Of a stretch of DNA of 11,844 bases, positions 1 through 6,209 are shown in pieces. The notes beneath the pieces were generated by a model that saw only the letters and a list, made by a program, of their open reading frames with translations, made no database searches and was not told the DNA's origin. The first letter of the stretch is position 1. Each line of letters opens with the position of its first letter. The DNA lies in contig CALGBV010000368.1 in the NCBI GenBank assembly GCA_937884015.1, positions 1-11,844 of the forward strand. Direction: 5' to 3'. The stretch comes from an uncultured Bacteroidales bacterium. Lineage in GTDB: Bacteria; Bacteroidota; Bacteroidia; Bacteroidales; F082. Both the position numbers and the translations under genes were made by a program.

Positions 1-1663
1 CTTGCAGCGAGTCTTCAAACTGTGGCTTGAGGTCCCATTTGCCCAAATCGTAAAGAATATCGGGCAGCATGATTGGCTCCTGAGGAATCGGCTCGATGGC
101 ATATTCCTTTTCAAAATCCTTGCTGAATTCAACGCCAACAGTGGTTTCCTGTGCGCTGAAAGTGAAATAGTTGTCTTTATCAATTGTGATGTCGTAAGTC
201 GTGTTTTTGTTCATCTGGCTTTCGCTGAAATTGAAATAACCCTTGTCGTTGGTGCGGGTCATGTTGTTCGAGCCATCGGAACCGATCATACGCACGGAGG
301 CATTGCTGACAAACTGTTTGGTCTTGGCATCCTTGACCGTGCCAGAAAAAGTAAATAAAATCGGAGGTTCTTCAAAATAGTAGATGTTATCGATGCCGCG
401 TGTGTTACCACGGTTCGATGAAATGAAGCCTCTTTCATCCCTTGGGTGGAACATGATGGCGAAATCGTCGCCCGTCGAGTTGATGGGTGATTTCAGGTTA
501 CGCGGTTCGCCCCAGTTGCCGGCGGTGTCCATCGAGGTGACGAAAATGTCGAGGCCGCCCATACCGCCGTGGCCGTTTGAAGCGAAATACAGCGTGGTAT
601 CGTAGCGCAGGAAAGGATACATTTCATCGCCTGCCGTGTTCACTTTTTCGCCGAGGTTGAATGGCCTTCCGAAAGGTTCGTTGGTGTTTTCTCTGGTCGA
701 AATCCAAATGTCTTTTCCGCCAAAACCGCCTTTGCGTTCGGCGGCGAAATACATGATGAGTTCATCGTCGGAAAGGGTAGGATGGCCTACAATATCCAAG
801 GTGTCGACGCTGGTGATTTGCACTGGCTGAGCGTTTGAGAAAGCGCCACCGCTTTTCGAAGCCACCATAATCTGGCAGCCGTTTTTGCGGTGCGCACCGT
901 TCTGACAACGTGTGAAATAAAGTTTGGTGTACTTTGAATTCATGAAAGGCGAACCTTCGCTGGCTTCCGTGTTGACGCTTTCGCTTTCATCGGCAAGCAC
1001 TGGCGAGCTCCATTTGCCTTGCCGGTCTTGCTTGGAAATAAATAGGTCGGTGAATTCTTGCCCGGTGATGCCATCCTTTTCCTTGCCGGTCGAAGCATCG
1101 CGGGTGGAGGTGAATATGATTTCGTTGTAGTTTGAACTCGTCCAGCAGGCAGCAAAATCGGAGTCTTTCGTCGAATTTATCTTTTTAAGTTCCGTCAGTT
1201 CGTATTTCGAAGGATTGTCAAGCCATTCCTGAATGAGCGCCGTCGATTCGGCTCCTAATCGTCCGCGGGGATCGTCGGGTGCTTTTTGTGCGTAAATCTC
1301 GTAGTTTTCGATGGCTTCCTTGTATTTGCCGTTTATCTTATAGGTGTCGGCAGCATACAGATAAACTTCCGGATGCGAGTTGACGAAATCGGTCTTCAAG
1401 ACGCGCTTGTAATAAGGTTCGGCACGTTTCGTCAATCCGACAAGACGGTAACACTCAGCGATTTGGAAAGTGATGCGGTTGCGTTCATCTTTTTTGCGCC
1501 GTGTCTTGCGGTATGCTTTTTTGTAGCGGTCGACGGCTTCGGTATATTGCTTTCTGCCAAAGGCTAAGTCGGCATTCTTGGCCGGATTCCTTCTTTGGGC
1601 GTACAGGTCGGCGTTCAAAAAGACGAACAGCAACGACAAAAGGATGAATGTGTATTTCTTCAT
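1..1663 (-). CDS. PorE-like TPR / beta-propeller / CRD / OmpA-family envelope protein, C-terminus cut by window edge
   Basis: I translated the minus strand from the ATG at 1663-1661; it stays open for 554 codons to the window edge. Residues 1-22 form a signal peptide (MKK, hydrophobic core, ending LYA|Q) with no lipobox cysteine. Residues about 25-135 contain TPR-like helices (for example YTEAVDRYKKAY and YKEAIENYEIYA). About 163-433 is a beta-propeller of PD40-type repeats, seen in recurring LYF/IMYF strands and GGxGGxDIW/GGMGGLDIF turns. From about 437 a carboxypeptidase-regulatory-like domain begins (FSGTVKDAKT). From about 531 the start of an OmpA C-terminal domain is visible (LPDILYDLGKWDL). 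This order matches PorE (PG1058 of Porphyromonas gingivalis), a periplasmic type IX secretion component that binds peptidoglycan. Bacteroidota encode several paralogues with this layout, so assignment as the true PorE is inference. Roughly 100-130 residues are missing. The gene has its own promoter. Confidence 0.85.
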   Translation of the reverse strand, partial: MKKYTFILLSLLFVFLNADLYAQRRNPAKNADLAFGRKQYTEAVDRYKKAYRKTRRKKDERNRITFQIAECYRLVGLTKRAEPYYKRVLKTDFVNSHPEVYLYAADTYKINGKYKEAIENYEIYAQKAPDDPRGRLGAESTALIQEWLDNPSKYELTELKKINSTKDSDFAACWTSSNYNEIIFTSTRDASTGKEKDGITGQEFTDLFISKQDRQGKWSSPVLADESESVNTEASEGSPFMNSKYTKLYFTRCQNGAHRKNGCQIMVASKSGGAFSNAQPVQITSVDTLDIVGHPTLSDDELIMYFAAERKGGFGGKDIWISTRENTNEPFGRPFNLGEKVNTAGDEMYPFLRYDTTLYFASNGHGGMGGLDIFVTSMDTAGNWGEPRNLKSPINSTGDDFAIMFHPRDERGFISSNRGNTRGIDNIYYFEEPPILFTFSGTVKDAKTKQFVSNASVRMIGSDGSNNMTRTNDKGYFNFSESQMNKNTTYDITIDKDNYFTFSAQETTVGVEFSKDFEKEYAIEPIPQEPIMLPDILYDLGKWDLKPQFEDSLQ

Positions 1664-1726
1664 AGTTATAAAATCTCTGATTGATAACGCAGTTGGTCTG
1701 CTTTTATTGCAGGTTACAACAAACGA

Positions 1727-1734
1727 CAAAAATA
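1727..1734 (-). promoter_or_regulatory. Bacteroidota-type -7 box for the PorE-like gene
   Basis: On the minus strand this reads TATTTTTG, an exact TAnnTTTG match, 63 bp upstream of the ATG at 1663. No clean TTTG -33 box sits at the preferred spacing; only a TTTTCG-like stretch is present further upstream. The implied 5' UTR is about 60 nt. Confidence 0.55.
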
Positions 1735-2050
1735 CAACATTTTTCAAAACGAAAAGCAGGGAAAACGGCGAAATTATTTGGTGTGTACGGAATGAAGGTG
1801 GAAATTGATTTGGCGGACAACATCTTTGTCATAAGACCTAGCAAGGTGTGTTATCCTTACGTTAAGCAGCGGTCCATCTGGAAACCGACATGGGATTCTC
1901 AATTTTATTTTCTCACACATATTCCAAATTGCCCAACATCCTGTTTATCAACAGACGGAAATTCAACTTGACCTAATTAGACAAACAAGTATTGAAGCAT
2001 GAAACCATTATGAACCAAGAAGCATATAATTGCCAAAAAATCCAGCTTTT

Positions 2051-2095
2051 GTTACTTTGTTATTTTGTTACTTTGTTACTTTGTTATTTTGTTAC
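2051..2095 (+). repeat. (GTTAYTTT)n tandem array, 5.6 units
   Basis: Five consecutive 8-bp units read GTTACTTT, GTTATTTT, GTTACTTT, GTTACTTT and GTTATTTT, followed by a partial GTTAC. The only variation is C/T at position 5 of the unit. No function is evident from sequence; iteron-like protein-binding sites or a slippage-prone simple repeat are both possible. Confidence 0.9.
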
Positions 2096-2167
2096 AAACG
2101 GCATTTTTCATGTTTTTCACATTATTTTACATAATTAATAAGGTATATTATTTCTGTGAATGGCAAT

Positions 2168-2187
2168 TTTTATCAGAAATGATAAAA
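2168..2187. repeat. Perfect 8-bp inverted repeat (TTTTATCA-GAAA-TGATAAAA)
   Basis: The arms at 2168-2175 and 2180-2187 are perfectly complementary around a GAAA tetraloop. The stem is AT-rich and not followed by a T-run on the plus strand, so it is not a standard terminator. Its right arm runs into the inverted copy of the upstream tandem array. Confidence 0.75.
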
Positions 2188-2200
2188 GTAACAAAGTAAC
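2185..2200 (-). repeat. Inverted copy of two tandem-array units
   Basis: The reverse complement of this stretch is GTTACTTTGTTACTTT, identical to units 3-4 of the array at 2067-2082. The array and this copy therefore face each other about 100 bp apart and could pair as a 16-bp stem in RNA or cruciform DNA. Confidence 0.8.
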
Positions 2201-2341
2201 GGTAAGTAGTTGAGCAAAATTCGTTTGGAAACTATATGCTTTTTGACCATAAAAGATATAGTCAAAAACATTCTTCATAATCCATTTGTTCGTTTAGCAT
2301 GGCAAAATCAGATAATTTTTCAATTATTGAAAGAAAAGATT

Positions 2342-2349
2342 TACCTTTG
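2342..2349 (+). promoter_or_regulatory. -7 box for the DHS-like gene
   Basis: TACCTTTG is an exact TAnnTTTG match. It lies 29 bp before the ATG at 2379, giving a 5' UTR of roughly 20-25 nt. The -33 region is only a T-run (2316-2320), not a perfect TTTG. Confidence 0.65.
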
Positions 2350-2378
2350 CGCCACAAAACATTTAAATACCTCAATCA

Positions 2379-3416
2379 ATGGAGAAAAAAGAATTACTGA
2401 AAGAAGTTGTCGAACATATCGACATTAAGAGCTACGACTCAACCGAACTGATCAACGCCATGCGCAAGATGTCGTTCACTTCACGTGACACCGCCCGCGC
2501 CGCCGACATCCTGATGATGATGTGCCAAGAAAAGACCTGCACCAACATCCTCACCATCGCCGGTTCAACCTCAGCCGCCGGCTGTATGCAGGTTTACGTT
2601 GACATGGTACGCAACAAGATGGTCGACGTCGTCGTTTCGACAGGTGCTTCCATCATCGACATGGACCTGTTCGAAGCTCTTGGCTTCAAGCACTATATCG
2701 GCGAGAAGGAAAACGTCATTCCTGACACCACCCTTCGCGAACTTTACATCGACCGCATCTACGACACCTATATCGACGAAGAGCAGCTTCAGGCTTGCGA
2801 TAACGCCACTTACGAACTGTCGAACATGCTCGAACCACGTCCATATTCATCACGCGAATTCATCTGGAATCTCGGCAAATGGTTGCATGATGGCCGTTCC
2901 GTGAAGAAAGACAGCCTCATCCAGACTTGCTACGAATGTGGCGTGCCGATTTTCTGTCCTGCTTTCAGCGATTCATCGGCTGGCTTCGGCATCGGCAAAC
3001 ACCAGTGGGAACGCACCCACAAAGGCGAAAAATATGTCAGCATCGACTCAGTCCGCGATTTCATCGAACTGACCGAAATCAAGATGCAGGCTCCGGAAAC
3101 CGGTCTGTTCATGGTCGGTGGCGGCACTCCTAAGAACTTCGCTCAGGATACCGTCGTCTGCGCCGAAATCCTCGGCTACGACGTGCCAATGCACAAATAC
3201 GCCATCCAAATCACCGTGGCAGATGTGCGCGATGGTGCTTGCTCATCATCAACATTGCTCGAAGCAGGTTCATGGGGCAAGGTGAGCGAAAAGCTCCAGC
3301 AGATGGTCTATGCCGAAGGCACAACCGTCATCCCGCTGATTGCTTCCTACGTATACCACAACGGCCCATGGCAGGAAAGAGAATACAAGAACTGGCAGAA
3401 GATTTACCAGAAATAA
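2379..3416 (+). CDS. Deoxyhypusine synthase-family protein
   Basis: A 345-residue protein of the NAD-dependent deoxyhypusine synthase fold. Recognisable blocks are AGSTSAAG (61-68) with the following MVDVVVSTGAS, VPIFCPAFSDSSAG (189-202), GGGTPKNF (247-254) and EAGSWGK (295-301). K301 corresponds to the catalytic lysine of human DHS (K329), which forms the imine with the aminobutyl group of spermidine. Aligned by eye to the human enzyme as I remember it, the positions of D313, E323 and W327 are kept (D285, E295, W299), but D316 is Cys288 and D322 is Leu294. Bacteria normally lack eIF5A, the DHS substrate, and bacterial homologues include homospermidine-synthase-type enzymes, so a polyamine aminobutyl transferase is the likeliest role; the substrate is unknown. 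The gene is monocistronic, with its own promoter and a strong terminator. Its codons favour C at third positions more than its neighbours', consistent with high expression. Confidence 0.85.
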   Translation: MEKKELLKEVVEHIDIKSYDSTELINAMRKMSFTSRDTARAADILMMMCQEKTCTNILTIAGSTSAAGCMQVYVDMVRNKMVDVVVSTGASIIDMDLFEALGFKHYIGEKENVIPDTTLRELYIDRIYDTYIDEEQLQACDNATYELSNMLEPRPYSSREFIWNLGKWLHDGRSVKKDSLIQTCYECGVPIFCPAFSDSSAGFGIGKHQWERTHKGEKYVSIDSVRDFIELTEIKMQAPETGLFMVGGGTPKNFAQDTVVCAEILGYDVPMHKYAIQITVADVRDGACSSSTLLEAGSWGKVSEKLQQMVYAEGTTVIPLIASYVYHNGPWQEREYKNWQKIYQK

Positions 3417-3435
3417 AAATATCCAAGATGAGATG

Positions 3436-3472
3436 AAAAAGCGCAGCGGAATCGTTCTGCTGCGCTTTTTTT
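3436..3472 (+). terminator. Rho-independent terminator after the DHS-like gene
   Basis: A 12-bp perfect stem (AAAAAGCGCAGC at 3436-3447 with GCTGCGCTTTTT at 3459-3470) extends inward through one G-U and three more pairs to a 3-nt loop. The A-run and T-run pair, so it may also terminate on the minus strand. It lies 20 bp past the stop codon. Confidence 0.93.
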
Positions 3473-3495
3473 GCGTGTTTTTGATGGTTTTCGTT

Positions 3496-3503
3496 TATCT
3501 TTG
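3496..3503 (+). promoter_or_regulatory. -7 box for the PorT-like barrel gene
   Basis: TATCTTTG is an exact TAnnTTTG match only 8 bp before the ATG at 3512. A TTTG that could act as the -33 box (3470-3473) overlaps the T-run of the preceding terminator, with a 22-bp gap. Transcription should begin a few bases before the start codon, so the mRNA would be leaderless or nearly so. Confidence 0.7.
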
Positions 3504-3511
3504 CAACCGCA

Positions 3512-4141
3512 ATGAGAAAGCGTTTCATCATATTGACCCTTTTGATCATCAGCATTTCGGCATGTTTCGCCCAACGTATTGGCGGCGGCTTGCTGATAGG
3601 TCCGGCGTTTTCCACGATGAAACTTTCAGATGTCGACACCACGCGTTTCCGCACCGATTTTTGCGGAGGCATCCGCATTGCCTTGATTCCCGAACATTCC
3701 ATTTTCGGTGCCGAAATTGATGTGATTTATTCACGGCAAGGCATGAAAACCAAATCGGGCATCAACGAAGACAAAAACAGGTTCTTCTATGCCGAAAAAT
3801 CGTCCTATATCAACGTGCCGCTGCTGCTGAACGTCTACATGCGGAAATGGAATGAAGAAGACGAAAGCGAAGCAAAAATGGCACGTTTGCGTATCGGGCC
3901 TTACATTGGCTATTGCTTTGGCGGCAACGAAGTGATGTCGGTAAAGACGAAAAGAGACACCAAACAGTATCTTACTCCTTGGGAAAGAGACGCTTACAAC
4001 CGCCTTGACTATGGTTTTACCGCTGCCATAAGTTATTGGTTCATAGAGATTCGCTATTCCATGGGCTTGAATAACGTGTTCAAAGGAGATGGCGTTTCAA
4101 CCAATCATGTCATTTCCGTCACTTGGTCGGATGTTTGGTGA
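3512..4141 (+). CDS. Exported outer-membrane beta-barrel protein, PorT/OMP_b-brl_2-like
   Basis: A 209-residue protein that starts with an export signal (MRKRF, hydrophobic 6-17, then SACFA|Q). Cleavage after Ala20 fits the usual signal peptidase I site; I15-S-A-C18 also resembles a lipobox, so lipidation cannot be ruled out. The mature part alternates polar and aromatic residues in short strands (GGGLLIGPAFS, FGAEIDVIYSRQGM, RLRIGPYIGYCFGG, YGFTAAISYWFIEIRYSMGLNNVF) and ends in a strand with a terminal Trp. This pattern and length suit the small 8-stranded barrels of the PorT-like family common in Bacteroidota. Its specific function is unknown; PorT itself serves type IX secretion, but most relatives are uncharacterised. 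The gene ends 1 bp from the stop codon of the convergent GNAT gene. Confidence 0.75.
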   Translation: MRKRFIILTLLIISISACFAQRIGGGLLIGPAFSTMKLSDVDTTRFRTDFCGGIRIALIPEHSIFGAEIDVIYSRQGMKTKSGINEDKNRFFYAEKSSYINVPLLLNVYMRKWNEEDESEAKMARLRIGPYIGYCFGGNEVMSVKTKRDTKQYLTPWERDAYNRLDYGFTAAISYWFIEIRYSMGLNNVFKGDGVSTNHVISVTWSDVW

Positions 4142-4142
4142 T

Positions 4143-4706
4143 TTACAACTGTTTATAGTAAAGATTCCGCACTAAACCGCCATATTTTTCTTCCGTCTTG
4201 GCATAACGATACCCTTCCTTCAGGAAATTATTGATGCTGAAATTGTTGTTTGGCGAACAAGTCGTGCAAAGCAGATTGAAACCTCTTTGAATGGCCAGTT
4301 TTTCCACTTCCTGAATCAGTTTACGCTGCAAACCCAAACCACGATAGCCATCTCTCACCAGAAACAATTTCTGATTCGCTGCCTTAATGCCTAATTTTTC
4401 CAATTCTTCAAGTTCTAAAGCCTCGCTGTCTCGTAACCCCGTAATCTCGTTGTCTAAAAGTCCAACAACATCGTGCGCATGGTCTTCTTCCAAACATTGC
4501 GGAACATAGAGAACGCCAATGGCAACAAGTTTTTCATCATCCCAAAAGCCCAAAGTCACATTCGGTTCCTGTAGGCAGGACGCAATCATTTCGGGCGAAT
4601 TATGCCGCAAAACCGACTTATCGGGCAGCGAAGCATAAACTGTCTCGTTTAATTCGACAACGGCTTGAAAATCAGTGATTGTGCATGGACGCAGTTTCAG
4701 GTTCAT
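4143..4706 (-). CDS. GNAT-family N-acetyltransferase
   Basis: A 187-residue single-domain protein of typical GNAT length. It opens with the characteristic 'LRPCTITDF' strand-helix start. Residues 53-69 form beta strands (GFWDDEKLVAIGVLYV), and motif A is at 114-130 (LFLVRDGYRGLGLQRKL). The acetyl-CoA pyrophosphate loop is RGLGLQ, close to the family's R/QxxGxG/A but with Gln at the last position. SPNNNFSINNFLKEGYRY (151-168) is the usual motif B region, with an Asn-rich turn and an 'LKEGY' segment. The family transfers acetyl from acetyl-CoA to an amine; the acceptor here cannot be read from sequence. It lies 2 bp downstream of the NdpA-like gene on the same strand, so the two are probably co-transcribed. 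Confidence 0.85.
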   Translation of the reverse strand: MNLKLRPCTITDFQAVVELNETVYASLPDKSVLRHNSPEMIASCLQEPNVTLGFWDDEKLVAIGVLYVPQCLEEDHAHDVVGLLDNEITGLRDSEALELEELEKLGIKAANQKLFLVRDGYRGLGLQRKLIQEVEKLAIQRGFNLLCTTCSPNNNFSINNFLKEGYRYAKTEEKYGGLVRNLYYKQL

Positions 4707-4708
4707 TT

Positions 4709-5728
4709 TTACAGTTCCTTATTATAATACACCTTGTAAAACTTTCCCTTTTCGTCTTCGCCTTGTTCGATCAGGTCGCGGTCGCCGTGGATGTAGATGT
4801 GGAAATTCTTATCCAGTTTGATGACGCTTTTGAAAGCACGCGCCTGCTTTTTTACTGCCGTCCCGTTGATTTCGAAATTGTCGGCAATCTCAATGTCTTC
4901 GCGCTGGGCGAAATTGTCTTTGAATTTGTGGAAACTCTCAATGACAGCAGGTTGCTCTATCACCTCGTTCACAAATTCGTCCATATCGAAAGTCTCCTTT
5001 TCCTTGAAGAAAGCCACGGAGCGGTTGAGTAAATCGGCTTGGTCGGCTTTGGAAACCTCAAATTGTTGCGGCAACTCCTTGGTAACGAAATTCTTGGTCA
5101 AGGAAAGCACCGTGTTGGTGTGGAAATATTCGTTGGCTTTTTGGAAAACATGCAGAAAATCGTCGGTCCAGAAATGGGCATCGCTGCGGTTGGTGTTGTC
5201 GACAATGGTAACCAGAAAACCGTCCTCGCGTTCCAGATTGTAAATCAGGCAGCCTTTGTCGAGTTTCTTGGTGTTGATGCCTTGTTCGGGCGTGAGGTCG
5301 AGGCCTTCTTCCGAGGTCCAGACGCGAAGGAAAGTGTCCTTGTTTTCCGATTTGAAAAGTCCGATGGCATCGCAATGGTTGCCGCCGATGCTGCAATCGG
5401 TGAAATGAACCACATAGAACTCGCCCGCCTTGATCTTCGGGTGGTCACTTTTCTCGTAAAGATGCTTGGCGAGTTTCACCGAATTGATATACAGGCTTTC
5501 AGGATCGTCGAAAATCTCACTGACCATGCCATAAACCTCGTTGTATTTCAAATCCGATTCGTGAATGAAATGAAACTGTTCCTCGGCAAGAAAAACCTGC
5601 AAGAAATACTCATGCAGGATGTTACGCATCTCATCGTTGGTGGAGAGAAGGCTTTTTGAGCAGATGACACCTTCTTCGGCCTGTTTGTTGCCGACGAAGT
5701 GCAAAGCCATGTTTTTTATTACTGACAT
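4709..5728 (-). CDS. Nucleoid-associated protein, NdpA/YejK family
   Basis: A 339-residue protein, close to the length of E. coli YejK (about 335). The family signature is visible in the N-terminal half: the AEEGVICSKSLLS segment near 17-29, the acidic FDDPESLY stretch (73-80), and GEFYVVHFTDCSIGGNHCDAIGLFK (102-126). The C-terminal half carries the DLLNRSVAFFKEKETFDMDEF and FKSVIKLDKNFHIYIHGDRDLIEQG blocks. Family members bind nucleoid DNA, and relatives are found in many Bacteroidota. No signal peptide is present, consistent with a cytoplasmic protein. The start at 5728 follows a good promoter by about 20 bp. It heads an operon with the GNAT gene 2 bp downstream. Exact role here is inference from the family. 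Confidence 0.85.
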   Translation of the reverse strand: MSVIKNMALHFVGNKQAEEGVICSKSLLSTNDEMRNILHEYFLQVFLAEEQFHFIHESDLKYNEVYGMVSEIFDDPESLYINSVKLAKHLYEKSDHPKIKAGEFYVVHFTDCSIGGNHCDAIGLFKSENKDTFLRVWTSEEGLDLTPEQGINTKKLDKGCLIYNLEREDGFLVTIVDNTNRSDAHFWTDDFLHVFQKANEYFHTNTVLSLTKNFVTKELPQQFEVSKADQADLLNRSVAFFKEKETFDMDEFVNEVIEQPAVIESFHKFKDNFAQREDIEIADNFEINGTAVKKQARAFKSVIKLDKNFHIYIHGDRDLIEQGEDEKGKFYKVYYNKEL

Positions 5729-5747
5729 ATCGCTTGATTTGGACGTG

Positions 5748-5755
5748 CAAAGGTA
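5748..5755 (-). promoter_or_regulatory. -7 box for the NdpA-GNAT operon
   Basis: On the minus strand this reads TACCTTTG, an exact TAnnTTTG match, 19 bp upstream of the ATG at 5728. A TTTCG stretch (plus-strand 5775-5779) lies 19 bp further upstream as an imperfect -33 box. Confidence 0.65.
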
Positions 5756-5867
5756 AAAAGAAATGATGTTTTGGCGAAACTATGTCAGAAAACATAAATG
5801 CTTATCGTTTGTAAATCGCAGATTTTTAATCAACTCCAAATTTGACAAATGAAACTGAATTTTTGAG

Positions 5868-5879
5868 TGCGCAAGCGCA
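5868..5879. repeat. Short GC-rich dyad TGCGC-AA-GCGCA
   Basis: Perfect 5-bp arms with a 2-bp spacer stand out as the only GC-rich patch in an AT-rich 250-bp divergent intergenic region. It lies about 70 bp before the promoter of the toxin-antitoxin pair and could be an operator, but there is only one copy of this exact dyad. Confidence 0.4.
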
Positions 5880-5950
5880 TAAATGATGAAAAAACGATAC
5901 CTCCATCAAAAACAAGATTCAAAAATACGCCTTTATTAATCCAAAAATCA

Positions 5951-5958
5951 TATTTTTG
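5951..5958 (+). promoter_or_regulatory. -7 box for the toxin-antitoxin pair
   Basis: TATTTTTG is an exact TAnnTTTG match 17 bp before the ATG at 5976. No clear -33 TTTG is at standard spacing. Confidence 0.6.
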
Positions 5959-5975
5959 CAGTTGAATCGTAATGA

Positions 5976-6203
5976 ATGGACAATATGGCAACTACCGAAC
6001 TTACAAATCCTCAAATGGAAATTCTGAATTTGATGTCGTTCATCAAATCTCCTGAGACTTTACTATTGCTGAAGCAAAGTATTTCAGATTTCTTTGCCCA
6101 AAAAGCAGAGGATGAATTGAACCGCCTTTGGGAAAACGGAGAACTTAACGATGAACGCATTGAAAGTTTCAGAAATCTTCACGAGCGCACTCCTTACAAC
6201 TAA
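5976..6203 (+). CDS. Small antitoxin candidate paired with the PIN toxin
   Basis: A 75-residue mostly helical, acidic protein. The N-terminal half is hydrophobic-helical (EILNLMSFIKSPETLLLLKQSISDFF). The C-terminal half is acidic and polar and ends in RNLHERTPYN; the 'HxRTPY' tail resembles small antitoxins I have seen beside PIN genes in Bacteroidota. No DNA-binding domain is obvious. The start could be 5976 or the in-frame ATG at 5985 (MATTEL). It stops 6 bp before the PIN gene, the usual antitoxin-first order of type II modules. Such antitoxins bind and block the PIN nuclease and often repress the operon. The assignment rests mainly on context. Confidence 0.65.
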   Translation: MDNMATTELTNPQMEILNLMSFIKSPETLLLLKQSISDFFAQKAEDELNRLWENGELNDERIESFRNLHERTPYN

Positions 6204-6209
6204 TCAGGC

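Larger units (their letters stand above)
1735..2341. other. Long intergenic region without a convincing gene
   Basis: About 600 AT-rich bases separate the promoters of the two divergent genes. Frames open here (1681-1971 and 2210-2428 on plus) overlap promoter elements or the start of the next gene, show no recognisable family and lack ribosome-binding sites. I see no tRNA-like cloverleaf. The structured part is 2051-2200 (repeat array, hairpin, inverted copy), listed separately. The stretch 1800-2000 shows nothing I can name. Confidence 0.6.

Noticed and set aside
1681..1971. A 96-codon plus-strand frame in the intergenic region
   Set aside because: It overlaps the promoter of the PorE-like gene, has no start signals and its product resembles no family I recognise.
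2051..2095. CRISPR array
   Set aside because: Units are 8 bp and directly adjacent with no spacers, and no cas genes are nearby.
2210..2428. A 72-codon frame running into the DHS-like gene
   Set aside because: It starts at TTG, contains the DHS promoter and overlaps the DHS start in another frame; translation looks non-coding.
3340..3720. A 126-codon plus-strand frame bridging the DHS-like and barrel genes
   Set aside because: It runs through a strong terminator hairpin and overlaps two real genes in other frames.
5039..5659. A 206-codon plus-strand frame opposite the NdpA-like gene
   Set aside because: It lies wholly within a well-supported gene on the other strand and has no recognisable motif or ribosome-binding site.
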